From the NCBI GenBank assembly GCA_947469485.1, contig CANIPU010000004.1, forward strand, positions 152,869-216,868: a stretch of DNA of 64,000 nt, in the 5' to 3' direction. Source of the DNA: Chitinophagaceae bacterium. Lineage in GTDB: Bacteria; Bacteroidota; Bacteroidia; Chitinophagales; UBA10324. The notes under the pieces are model-generated. The model was not told the DNA's origin. It was given only the letters and a program-made list of their open reading frames with translations, and made no database searches. Below, in pieces: positions 26,600-34,592 of this stretch (the first letter of the stretch is position 1; every line of letters begins with the position of its first letter). The position numbers and the translations under genes are program-made.

Positions 26600-27682
26600 T
26601 TATACCAAAGCGGATATATGAGATTTTACCTTTGAAATCCAACCGTATTTATCGGTAACTCTGCCTGACTTAATTCCTTCTAAATCCTTTTTCAACCTGT
26701 TTGATATTTCTCTTGTTTCAATTGCAGGCAGTTCCATAACTGTGCCTTTATATTCTATATGAGAAATAGGAGCTACCGAAGCTGCAGTCCCGGTTCCAAA
26801 TGCATCTTGTAGTTTTGCAGCTTTACTTGCTTTTAATATTTCTTCTAAGTCTACTTTGGTTTCGTTAACAATTAAACCATAACTACGAAGAAGCTGAATA
26901 CAACTATCGCGTGTTACACCATCAAGAATGGTTCCGTTTAATGCGGGAGTAAGTACAACATTGTCAACTATAAAAAACACATTCATTGAACCTATTTCCT
27001 CTGCATAACGGAATTCAAAACCATCCATCCACAATACCTGATCATATCCTTTTGAAATAGCCTCTTTTAAAGGAAGCATGCTTGCACCATAATTGCCAGA
27101 AGCTTTAGCATATCCTGTTCCGCCAGGAAAAGCACGCACATATTTATCAGCAGCTAAAACTTTTACAGGCTTTGAATAATACCGACCAGCAGGAGAAGTT
27201 ATAACACAATAAATAAAATTTTCTGTTGGACGAATGCCTACAAACTCATCCGCAGCAAACATAAACGGACGCAAATACAACGAACAACCATCTTGCGTTG
27301 GAATCCATTCCTTATCAATTGCAACTAATTCATTCAATGAAGCTGAAAACAAATCGTATGGAATTTCCGGCATACCCATTCTGACTGCAGAAATATTCCA
27401 TCGTTTGTGATTTTGTTCTGTGCGAAATAATAATGCATTGCCATCCTCATCTTTATAGGCTTTCATACCTTCAAAAATTGCCTGACCATAATGCATAAAG
27501 GAACTTGCAGGACTGAGGGATAAATCGCCAAATGGAATAATTCGGCAGTTCTGCCATTTACCATCAATATACTCGGCAATAAACATGTGATCGGAATAGT
27601 TTTTTCCAAATTGAAGATTGGTAAAATCAACTTCGCCTATTCTTGAATTCTTCGATTTGGTTATTTCAATTGTATATTCCAT
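26600..27682 (-). CDS. ilvE: Branched-chain amino acid aminotransferase
   Basis: A 360-residue fold-type IV PLP enzyme that transfers the amino group between leucine, isoleucine or valine and 2-oxoglutarate. The catalytic Lys is at about 193 in GGTGYAKASGNYGAS, and the segments LYLRPFMFA and EEIGSMNVFFI are typical of the long (eukaryote-like) BCAT group found in Bacteroidota. FEGMKAYKDEDG near residue 70 also fits. Length is normal. A good promoter match lies at 27705-27735. No biosynthetic partners are adjacent. Confidence 0.96.
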   Translation of the reverse strand: MEYTIEITKSKNSRIGEVDFTNLQFGKNYSDHMFIAEYIDGKWQNCRIIPFGDLSLSPASSFMHYGQAIFEGMKAYKDEDGNALLFRTEQNHKRWNISAVRMGMPEIPYDLFSASLNELVAIDKEWIPTQDGCSLYLRPFMFAADEFVGIRPTENFIYCVITSPAGRYYSKPVKVLAADKYVRAFPGGTGYAKASGNYGASMLPLKEAISKGYDQVLWMDGFEFRYAEEIGSMNVFFIVDNVVLTPALNGTILDGVTRDSCIQLLRSYGLIVNETKVDLEEILKASKAAKLQDAFGTGTAASVAPISHIEYKGTVMELPAIETREISNRLKKDLEGIKSGRVTDKYGWISKVKSHISALV

Positions 27683-27704
27683 TAGAAGTAATTTCTGTGT
27701 AATG

Positions 27705-27735
27705 CAAACCTAAATTATTTCTGCAGATTGCCCAA
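27705..27735 (-). promoter_or_regulatory. Predicted promoter of ilvE
   Basis: On the minus strand TTG at 27735-27733 and TAGGTTTG at 27712-27705 are separated by 20 nt, a good fit to the Bacteroidota TTG / TAnnTTTG consensus. The -7 element ends 22 bp before the ilvE ATG at 27682. Confidence 0.55.
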
Positions 27736-27804
27736 TGAATGTGAATAATTGATTGATTGAAATAAATGGTGCTTAATTGATATAAATAATATATTATAAA
27801 GCAA

Positions 27805-28734
27805 TTAAAAGTAAATCCAATGCCCCTTTAATTTTCGGGTTGAATTATATTCTAAAGCAGGAGCAGGAAACTTTATTACATCAGCCAATTCAAAGAGTGT
27901 TTTTAGAAAATGCGAATTGGTTTTTATGCAGCTGAATGAAATATCAGGAGTAAGATAAAACTGACGAATGCGAGGTATATCGGTTCTGTTGTATAAAACC
28001 TTGCTTTCATCGGTCCATATATTTTCAAATCCACCTAACATTCCATCAGCACCATAACCGACAGCAAAACTGAGCCACTTAGGGAATTTATTTTCTTTTT
28101 TGATGAACATTGAAGGATTTACTGATAGCCAATAAGTTTGTCCGTTGTAATCTTTCATAACCAATTCCGGAACGGAAGTTCCGTATAAATCATTTGCCCT
28201 GGTTTTTACATCTTCATCATATTTAACCGGGTGAGAAGAAAACTTCATACGAAACCGTTGCTCATTCCAAAGCAGATTTTGCGAAACATTAATTGCGGAA
28301 CCCAAAGTGTTGGCTGAGATATCACCTATACTAAATCCCCACTTAGATGAAAAACCATCAAGAATTTCAATGGTGGTTTGCAAGGTGAATCCGGTAAGCC
28401 CACCTAAAATTGCTGCCTTATTCTTTTTCATACCTGCCCATTGAAAAGCCATAGTGCTCCATTGACTTTCAATGTAAGCGGTATATGAATGACCTACTTT
28501 ATCTACCTGATTCCATTCGCCATTGTCATCGAAGAAATGAAAACTGCTACGGGGATAATTTTTATACCACAATGCATTTAACCCAATCATGGTGGTGCCG
28601 TAGATGCCAACCCAGCTGCCAGCAACTGTTAGTACCCGACCTTTTTTTAATGAATCAGAAGGAGTGAGAAATGATGTTTGTGCTGATATGGTAAAAGAAA
28701 ATAAAATTAGAATTAACGAGCAAAGAATTTTCAT
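27805..28734 (-). CDS. DUF2279-family envelope protein
   Basis: A 309-residue exported protein with signal peptide MKILCSLILILFSFTISAQ. The characteristic segment is residues 60-160: WYKNYPRSSFHFFDDNGEWNQ, DKVGHSYTAYIES, then FTLQTTIEILDGFSSKWGFS and GDISANTLGS. These match the DUF2279 (YfiM-like) family of predicted periplasmic or outer-membrane proteins. The role is unknown. The Asp and His residues in DKVGH and EILDGFSSKWG are the conserved polar core. The C-terminal part is strand-rich. A shared-type hairpin separates it from the TPR lipoprotein gene upstream. Confidence 0.88.
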   Translation of the reverse strand: MKILCSLILILFSFTISAQTSFLTPSDSLKKGRVLTVAGSWVGIYGTTMIGLNALWYKNYPRSSFHFFDDNGEWNQVDKVGHSYTAYIESQWSTMAFQWAGMKKNKAAILGGLTGFTLQTTIEILDGFSSKWGFSIGDISANTLGSAINVSQNLLWNEQRFRMKFSSHPVKYDEDVKTRANDLYGTSVPELVMKDYNGQTYWLSVNPSMFIKKENKFPKWLSFAVGYGADGMLGGFENIWTDESKVLYNRTDIPRIRQFYLTPDISFSCIKTNSHFLKTLFELADVIKFPAPALEYNSTRKLKGHWIYF

Positions 28735-28807
28735 CGGCCTTCAAAAGTATTGAATGAATTTCAGGAATTTATTTTAATGATTTTAGAAGTCTTCTGTCAT
28801 ATTTTAT

Positions 28808-28846
28808 AAAAATCCGGCTGCACGAAACCCCATTCCTGCAACCGGA
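28808..28846 (-). terminator. Hairpin repeat copy 1, after the TPR lipoprotein gene
   Basis: The arms TCCGGCTGCA (28813-28822) and TGCAACCGGA (28837-28846) pair with one mismatch. It is the first of four related hairpins that follow minus-strand genes between 28.8 and 32.4 kb. The A run on the left gives a T run in the transcript. Confidence 0.75.
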
Positions 28847-28886
28847 GCATACAATGTAATTGCTTTTTATTCTCTATTAATAGCTG

Positions 28887-30617
28887 TTACAATAAAGTCG
28901 ACGATGTGATTTTAAAATCGGCAAACTGCCAGGCCTTATCGAATCGTGTTTTAACTGTTGTTGCTGCTGCTGTTTTGTTTTGCTTTTGCAACGATGTGTA
29001 AAGACCGATTAAGGCCCAACCGTTTTCTTTCCAGGTTTTTAAATCTTCAAGAAACACTTTTTCGGCTTCGGCAAATTTTCCGGCTTTCAGCAGTTCCTCA
29101 CCTAAATAATGGCGGACCGAGAAAAACCAATCGGGTGGTTCATCGTAATTCAACTGATCTTCAAGTGCAACAGCTTCCTTAAGCAATGCAATGGCATCAT
29201 TGCTATTGCCTTGTTTCTCCAATAGCTCTGCCTTCAAAACCTTTACTGCAATCTGCATCAGGTCGGCAGTAGTGTTAATTCCCCAAATGCTAAGTGCTTT
29301 CAGAGAAGTATCGTTTGCGAGTTTTGTTAACTCTGTTAATTCCAGTTGTGCTTTGGCAATGTCGTTCTTTCCTAAGTAAGCCATTCCTCTGGCGTAGTGC
29401 AGCACTGCATTCGGATATATCAATTCCTTTGCTTCGGGTTTAAAGGCAAGAATGGTATCCCACATGGCCAGTTTCACGGCAACATAAAATGGAATGGTAT
29501 AATAATGTTGCAGAGTTCCCCAGCCGGGTTGCTGCATAATATCAAGCGAAGTGTTAGCGCGCATTTTTTGCGAAGCCATCCAAGCCAGTTTCGAGTTGCC
29601 TTCCAATGTAGCAGTGGCAATAAGAAAATGATAGTTGTGCGGATAGTAAGCAAGCGGATAAACACCCTGTGCATGACAGCTGGTGGTGTAATTACTATCT
29701 ACCTTTATTGCATCTAAATTAGCAAGGGTGGCAAGATGGTAGTCGCCGGTGTTAATGTAAATATGCGCAGGCATGTGAACTAGATGACCTGAACCGGGCA
29801 CGAGCTTCGGAATTAACTTTGCGCTTTGCAATGCACGCTCAGGTGTTGCCGATGCTTCCAATGCATGAATATAAAAATGATGCGCTCCCGGGTGATTTGG
29901 ATTTTGTTTTATTAAATGTTCGAGCACTGCAATAATTTCAGGAGTCCAGCTCTTGGGTTGCTTTGTTTTTTTTTCGTACAAATCCCACGGATGCAAATCC
30001 ATTAAACTCTCAGCATAAAGGGCGCCTATATCTGCATCATCAGGATATTGTGTGTAAACCTTTTTCATTGCTGCGGCATAATCTTTATCTAACTCACTGC
30101 GGTTTTCGGGCGGTTGTTTTGCATATCGATGAGTGAGCGCATCAATCAATGCTTTTTCTTTTTCATTGCTGTTAACCGATAGTTTCAACGCTTTCTGTAC
30201 TGCATCATAAGCCCGTTGAAAATTATCGGCTTCCATACCTCCGTTATAATTGGGACCAAGCACATAAGCAAATCCCCAGTAACACATGGCACAATTTGAA
30301 TCTTCGCGCATTGATTGATAAAACGAGCGCCCTGCTTCGGCGTGGTTGAAACCATATGACAGCATCATGCCCTGATTAAAGTATTGCTGTGCACGACTGC
30401 TGTTAGTTGAAATCTTAAAATCAATTCCGCTCAATCCATCAAACAGCGGTGCAGTGGTTGTATCGCTGTACCAATCTTTATCGGTGGTTTTGGGTGTGCA
30501 GCAATAGTGCTCTTGTTTGGCGGAATCGTTTGATGAAGCAACTTCCTTAAGAGAACTGCCGCTGTTACAGCCAAGCATGAGCAACAGCATTGCGGCTAAA
30601 TAAAACTGGTGTTTCAT
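28887..30617 (-). CDS. TPR-repeat lipoprotein
   Basis: A 576-residue exported protein. The N-terminus MKHQFYLAAMLLLMLGCNSG holds a lipobox (LMLGC), so it is probably lipid-anchored at Cys17. TPR-like helical pairs run through the protein: SRAQQYFNQGMMLSYGFNHA with EAGRSFYQSMREDSNCAM (about 60-105), then AYDAVQKALKLSVNSNEKEK, HFYIHALEASATPERAL, and C-terminal DAIALLKEAVALEDQLNY and KFAEAEKVFLEDLKTW. An invariant CYWGFAYVLGPNYN segment is shared by many bacterial proteins of this type, often annotated only as tetratricopeptide-repeat proteins. Function is unknown. The gene stands alone with a hairpin on each side. Confidence 0.88.
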   Translation of the reverse strand: MKHQFYLAAMLLLMLGCNSGSSLKEVASSNDSAKQEHYCCTPKTTDKDWYSDTTTAPLFDGLSGIDFKISTNSSRAQQYFNQGMMLSYGFNHAEAGRSFYQSMREDSNCAMCYWGFAYVLGPNYNGGMEADNFQRAYDAVQKALKLSVNSNEKEKALIDALTHRYAKQPPENRSELDKDYAAAMKKVYTQYPDDADIGALYAESLMDLHPWDLYEKKTKQPKSWTPEIIAVLEHLIKQNPNHPGAHHFYIHALEASATPERALQSAKLIPKLVPGSGHLVHMPAHIYINTGDYHLATLANLDAIKVDSNYTTSCHAQGVYPLAYYPHNYHFLIATATLEGNSKLAWMASQKMRANTSLDIMQQPGWGTLQHYYTIPFYVAVKLAMWDTILAFKPEAKELIYPNAVLHYARGMAYLGKNDIAKAQLELTELTKLANDTSLKALSIWGINTTADLMQIAVKVLKAELLEKQGNSNDAIALLKEAVALEDQLNYDEPPDWFFSVRHYLGEELLKAGKFAEAEKVFLEDLKTWKENGWALIGLYTSLQKQNKTAAATTVKTRFDKAWQFADFKITSSTLL

Positions 30618-30694
30618 GTTATTGATTTTAGTATATCAAATATGAAAATAAATTGCAGATTATTTAAACCGCGTGATTCAGCGTGTTCGGTTAT

Positions 30695-30738
30695 AAAAAA
30701 TCCGGCTGCATGAAATCAATTTCATGCAGCCGGATTTT
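30695..30738 (-). terminator. Hairpin repeat copy 2, perfect stem
   Basis: A perfect 15-bp stem (30701-30715 and 30720-30734) with a 4-nt loop, framed by an A run on the left and T on the right. It follows the small lipoprotein gene at 30778 and is the best-preserved member of the hairpin family. Confidence 0.9.
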
Positions 30739-30777
30739 AATTTTCAATTCATTCTTGTTGTATAATCAGTGCAATTG

Positions 30778-31176
30778 TTATTCAACAACAGCAATATCAA
30801 TATCCTGTTCGATGTCCTTGTCCTTACCTTTAATGGTGAATGGCATTCCGCCTGTTACACGCTGAGAAATGGTGGTATCGAAACCTACTGCATAGATATA
30901 ATAGTTCCCGGGTTTCAACTCTTCGCAGTGAACATGGTCTTCGCCCTCTTCTCCAACAAAGTAAGTATCGAAATCAGAGGCGGCTGTGCCGGGAAGGTCT
31001 TTGGCATTATACTTAAAAAACACTGTATCAGGATATCCGATGTGATTCATAATAACCAAATCGTGGTGTTTTACGGTAACGGCAAGTGTTGCCTTGCCAC
31101 CAAGTCCGGCTTTTTTGCAGGAGAAAAGAAACAAAACAAATGAGAGAAGAAAAACGGCAGTGAGTATTTTTTTCAT
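30778..31176 (-). CDS. Small lipoprotein of unknown function
   Basis: A 132-residue protein with signal peptide and lipobox (MKKILTAVFLLSFVLFLFSC, Cys at residue 20), so a lipoprotein. The mature part looks like a small beta-sandwich: LAVTVKHHDLVIMNHIGYPD, TVFFKYNAKDLPG and ELKPGNYYIYAVGFDTTISQ. It is likely related to DUF-type immunoglobulin-like or cupredoxin-like lipoproteins, but I do not recognise the family. An overlapping frame on the other strand is a shadow. The gene is preceded and followed by members of the hairpin family. Confidence 0.8.
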   Translation of the reverse strand: MKKILTAVFLLSFVLFLFSCKKAGLGGKATLAVTVKHHDLVIMNHIGYPDTVFFKYNAKDLPGTAASDFDTYFVGEEGEDHVHCEELKPGNYYIYAVGFDTTISQRVTGGMPFTIKGKDKDIEQDIDIAVVE

Positions 31177-31240
31177 GAAAGATTTTTAGTGTGAGCAAAT
31201 GAAAACAATAATTGTTGAAAAGCAAATGATAATTGTAAAT

Positions 31241-31280
31241 AAAAAATCCGGCTGCATGAAACCCCTTACCTACAAACGGA
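31241..31280 (-). terminator. Hairpin repeat copy 3, degenerate
   Basis: The left arm (TCCGGCTGCATGAAACCCC from 31247) matches copies 1 and 4, but the right arm (TACAAACGGA) has drifted and pairs only in part. It follows the gene at 31328. Confidence 0.6.
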
Positions 31281-31327
31281 TACAATTAATATTTTAAAAA
31301 TAAGTTGATGATTCTCTTGAGGTGAAA

Positions 31328-32224
31328 TTACCATTCAACTTTTAAGCCGGCAGATCGATCGAACCTGAATCCTGTTATTGGATTTAATTGTTTAATGCAA
31401 AGGTTATTTATTCCGCCGCGTGCTTCGAAAAACAAGTGAATCATTTTCCAGTATTTTTTTTTCAATCCTAACCTATAATCAATTGCAATAGGTATGTAAG
31501 CGCCTATACTTTTATTATTTCGCAACTTAAATGATTCATCTGCTTCATTACTGTATATATCATCATAGTTTCTTTGTGGATAATACCCTGAACCATCATT
31601 AAATGAAACTTCGGTATGTTTTGATTCACCATAACTTATTCCAATAGTAGTATTTACTGATGAGCCTGCAGTTAATCCAAGGCCTGTATAAAATGAAAAT
31701 CGTTTGTTGGGATTTGTGCGAAGCAGAAATGCTCCATCAAGTAGTAGCTGATCATAACTATATTCCATGCTGGCATGTTTATTATAAATTGAATCAAACC
31801 AGACGCTGACGCTGTATTGAAATGAAGCCAAAACTTCATAAGTATTTTCAGTTTCAAAATCCAGAAAGCTTGAATAATCGTTACTCCTGTGATAATTTAT
31901 CCCTAGACGAAGTAAAGGGGTGTTTCGATAGGCAGTTTTTTGTTTATTAGCAAATTGAAATCCGGCTGACAAACAAACACTATTTGTCCAATGACTACCA
32001 TAGTTATATTGGTTGAAATCTTCGTAATTACTTTTCAATAAATCTGAAAACGGTGCTATCTTAATAAAATCATTCAACGAAAACATGCGAGTAAAGTCCT
32101 GCGAAACACCTTTGTTATATGTTACACTGCAAATGTTTATTGTGTGAACTTTCAATTGTTTTTGCTGTGCATAAATAGTATCACAACACACTATAAAACA
32201 AATAACCAGAAAACTGTTTTTCAT
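31328..32224 (-). CDS. Probable outer-membrane beta-barrel protein
   Basis: A 298-residue exported protein. The ATG at 32224 starts the signal peptide MKNSFLVICFIVCCDTIYAQ. A longer frame reaches 33 codons upstream without export features. The mature part contains many amphipathic strands: VCLSAGFQFANKQ, LLRLGINYHRSNDY, FSFYTGLGLTAGSSVN and the last strand AGLKVEW. It ends with Trp, as outer-membrane proteins often do with an aromatic residue. No family is recognised. Tyr and Asn are frequent. It is a single gene flanked by hairpin copies 3 and 4. Confidence 0.78.
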   Translation of the reverse strand: MKNSFLVICFIVCCDTIYAQQKQLKVHTINICSVTYNKGVSQDFTRMFSLNDFIKIAPFSDLLKSNYEDFNQYNYGSHWTNSVCLSAGFQFANKQKTAYRNTPLLRLGINYHRSNDYSSFLDFETENTYEVLASFQYSVSVWFDSIYNKHASMEYSYDQLLLDGAFLLRTNPNKRFSFYTGLGLTAGSSVNTTIGISYGESKHTEVSFNDGSGYYPQRNYDDIYSNEADESFKLRNNKSIGAYIPIAIDYRLGLKKKYWKMIHLFFEARGGINNLCIKQLNPITGFRFDRSAGLKVEW

Positions 32225-32330
32225 ATTGAAGTTTTTGTATCGTTTCAAAAGTAATGATTTGAACCAACAGTATTTGATGAAATTAATTGTAATGAGGTGA
32301 TTGCTTATAATTTTATAATTCATGCTGAAT

Positions 32331-32375
32331 AAAAAAATCCGGCTGCATGAAACCCCTTACATGCAACCGGACCTT
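32331..32375 (-). terminator. Hairpin repeat copy 4, after the gene at 32396
   Basis: Arms TCCGGCTGCAT (32338-32348) and ATGCAACCGGA (32361-32371) pair with one mismatch; A run on the left, so a terminator on the minus strand. Very similar to copies 1 and 3 in the loop (GAAACCCC). Confidence 0.8.
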
Positions 32376-32395
32376 TTAACTGACCTGCGTTTTTA

Positions 32396-33364
32396 TTATA
32401 CAGCCTTTATATGAGTTACGGTCATACTGCCGGGGTCAACAGTTTTGTTTTGCAGGGTGATAAACATTTCGCCCGCTGCACCCATTTCTGAAGCAGCAAT
32501 GCCAACAGTACTGTTTGCTGATACTGCAATCAGATTTGTTGTTAGTGGGTCACCTTCTGTTGCAACCCTTCCGGCAAACAGCGTAGTGTCGCTCGTGTTC
32601 TGCAATAAAAATTTATCGGCTTCGCTAAAAGTGATTCCCGAATCCTGATGCGAATTGGCGGGCAGCTCAAAATCAAACACATCGCCGGGTGCCTGCTGGT
32701 TAATGTTTCTGATGAGTTCCAGATCAAAATATTCTTCCACCTTAATGGGGTTCTGGTAAAATTTACTCATGAGCCCTGCCAGTGTAAAATACATTCCTTC
32801 GGCAACCGCTACGCGCTCCAGTTCCAGCGCATCAGATTTCTGGCTCAGCAAACCCTCCTTACCCTGCTGCGTATTGCGTGCTGCAAGAATGGTTGCATGA
32901 AAAGCAAGAGCATCGGCCTTAACTGCGGCAAGCGCGGCATCAGCTCCAATGTTGGCTACAAGAGTTTGTATGGCAGCAATGCGCAATTCATAAGCACCGG
33001 ATTGAAAAGGCGAGCGACCATTCGGTAACAGTGCCTTGTACTCGCCGGTTTTTTGTTTGTACACTACCTGTATGGCAATGTCCCACTCTTCAATTTTGTC
33101 GGCGCTCAATTGGCTCATGAGGTCGCCAACTGTAACCGTGCCGCCGCCCCATGCCGCCTCGGCTGATTGCCAGGCGCTGTAGGCAGCAGAGTAAGAAAGA
33201 TACAACGGATGAAAAAACAAGTACAGCGTGTTAATGGCCGCATCGCCAACCTGCGCGGCAAGTTTGCTGTCGTGGTCGCTGGAAACCATCAGCATCTTTT
33301 TAAAATTGTTTTTGGTGGAGTTGTCGAACACATTTTGTGCATAGCTCCAGGGCGTGTGTGCCAT
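32396..33364 (-). CDS. Alanine-rich protein of unknown function
   Basis: A 322-residue protein with no signal peptide or membrane segment (start MAHTPWSYAQNVFDN), so presumably cytoplasmic or secreted by another route. The middle is strongly helical and Ala-rich, for example AYSAWQSAEAAWGGG and AALAAVKADALAFHATILAA. The C-terminal 80 residues are beta-like (TLFAGRVATEGDPLTTN, GEMFITLQNKTVDPGS). Its coding sequence is visibly richer in G+C than the neighbours, and codon use looks different, which suggests acquisition. I do not recognise the family. A helical N-terminal plus beta C-terminal plan would fit a structural or phage-derived protein, but this is only a guess. Confidence 0.78.
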   Translation of the reverse strand: MAHTPWSYAQNVFDNSTKNNFKKMLMVSSDHDSKLAAQVGDAAINTLYLFFHPLYLSYSAAYSAWQSAEAAWGGGTVTVGDLMSQLSADKIEEWDIAIQVVYKQKTGEYKALLPNGRSPFQSGAYELRIAAIQTLVANIGADAALAAVKADALAFHATILAARNTQQGKEGLLSQKSDALELERVAVAEGMYFTLAGLMSKFYQNPIKVEEYFDLELIRNINQQAPGDVFDFELPANSHQDSGITFSEADKFLLQNTSDTTLFAGRVATEGDPLTTNLIAVSANSTVGIAASEMGAAGEMFITLQNKTVDPGSMTVTHIKAV

Positions 33365-34015
33365 AACTAAAAATTTGTTTTTGTGTGCAGGTCATCGTCG
33401 TTTTGTTTTTAGTTCGATAACCTGCACGGGTTAAAAAATTAAGAAACCTGTTGTTCGAATTCGATGTGTGCTAAACGGAAACTGAAATATTTTTAGTATG
33501 ATAATATGCCTCGTAAACCATTAACCATCAGTTGATAAAATCAACTGTGTTTACACAATAAATTGAAATAAAGAGTGAAAAACGAAGCACTGTTTTTGTG
33601 CTGATTTTATGCACACCGGTGCATAAATTCTATAAAAATATTTTCAACCGAAGGCAATAATTCCATCAAATGATAATCGTGTGCCGCCACGGAAACCATG
33701 TCGTGCATGTTTTTGCTTCCGTGGTTTGCCGACCTGTGCTTCTGATACATTAAATGACCTTGGTGGAAGCCACGGTTATGCATCGGATACATTCACTTCA
33801 TGTGGTGGTAGCTATGGAAGCAATCTTATGCTTCAACTCACCTCCGTGGCAGCCACGGAAGCAATTTGATACATCGAATTGATTTGGTGGAAGGATTTTG
33901 AGGGTTTTTGATTTAATAACTTTCAATCAACCACCTCAACTGAAACACTCTAATACAACAATCACATAAAAAGCAATCCCCTTAAAACAAAACAAAGATT
34001 CAATAGTATTACCAT
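33365..34015. other. Gene-free region with palindromes and degenerate repeats
   Basis: No convincing coding frame. It holds small palindromes (for example at 33531-33545 and 33609-33624) and a degenerate repeat between about 33741 and 33893. Frames longer than 60 codons here are short, lack good starts and follow the repeat period. Confidence 0.7.
33741..33893 (+). repeat. Degenerate tandem repeat with about a 42-bp period
   Basis: Units beginning GATACAT at 33743, 33787 and 33869 are each followed by a TGGTGG motif and mostly by an AGCCACGGAAGC-like motif. A more distant unit sits between the second and third. The first two can be read in frame as 14-residue repeats (ASDTLNDLGGSHGY, ASDTFTSCGGSYGS), but a stop follows soon after. 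Most likely a decayed intergenic repeat. Confidence 0.55.
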
Positions 34016-34471
34016 ATGATATTCAGAGAAGCAAACATTGAAGATATTCCGCAAATACAAGTAGTGCGACATGCAGTAAAGGAAAATGTTTTGTCGAATC
34101 CGGCTCTTGTGACAGATAAAGACTGCGAGGAGTTTATAACCATTCGCGGCAAGGGATGGGTTTGCGAGGTGGATGCAGTAATAGTTGCATTTGCCATTGC
34201 CGATTTAAAGGAGCACAACATATGGGCGTTGTTTGTTCACCACGAACAGGAGGGGAAGGGAATAGGTAAAGTGTTACACAATACCATGCTCAACTGGTAC
34301 TTTAAACAAACAAGCGAAACAGTGTGGTTAGGCACTGCTCCGAAAACGCGGGCAGAAAAATTTTACACGCTATCGGGCTGGAAGAATTGCGGCTTAAGAC
34401 CAAATGGTGAAATCCGTTTTGAAATGACAAAACAGGATTGGATGAAAAGCCCTTACTACAGCAACAGTTAA
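34016..34471 (+). CDS. GNAT-family N-acetyltransferase
   Basis: A 151-residue cytoplasmic enzyme of the GNAT fold that transfers an acetyl group from acetyl-CoA. The acetyl-CoA pyrophosphate loop EQEGKGIGKVL is at about residues 77-87, following the strand WALFVHH. The final strand region has LGTAPKTRAEKFYTLSGWKNCG, typical of motif B (the Tyr of EKFY is a likely general acid). The substrate is not predictable. The gene starts MIFREANIEDIPQIQ, the usual GNAT beginning. It converges with the TonB receptor gene across a strong inverted repeat. Confidence 0.93.
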   Translation: MIFREANIEDIPQIQVVRHAVKENVLSNPALVTDKDCEEFITIRGKGWVCEVDAVIVAFAIADLKEHNIWALFVHHEQEGKGIGKVLHNTMLNWYFKQTSETVWLGTAPKTRAEKFYTLSGWKNCGLRPNGEIRFEMTKQDWMKSPYYSNS

Positions 34472-34541
34472 ACATTCATCCCATCTGTAACACTCCAATA
34501 CATTAAGCTCATAAAAAGCATAACAATTTTGTCGAGGTAAA

Positions 34542-34574
34542 AGAAGTTCCACTTTTTCAAAAAGTGGAACTTCT
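34542..34574. terminator. Long inverted repeat between convergent genes
   Basis: A perfect 15-bp stem (34542-34556 and 34560-34574) with a 3-nt loop. T-rich context is weak on both strands, so it may be a factor-assisted terminator or an mRNA 3' end stabiliser. Confidence 0.6.
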
Positions 34575-34592
34575 CGTACTCAATCATCCTTA

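Noticed and set aside
30769..31143. A plus-strand frame of 124 codons
   Set aside because: It lies opposite the lipoprotein gene at 30778-31176, which has a lipobox and a start; the plus frame has no homology features.
33607..33869. Short frames of about 61 codons on both strands
   Set aside because: They follow the period of a degenerate repeat and have no initiation context.
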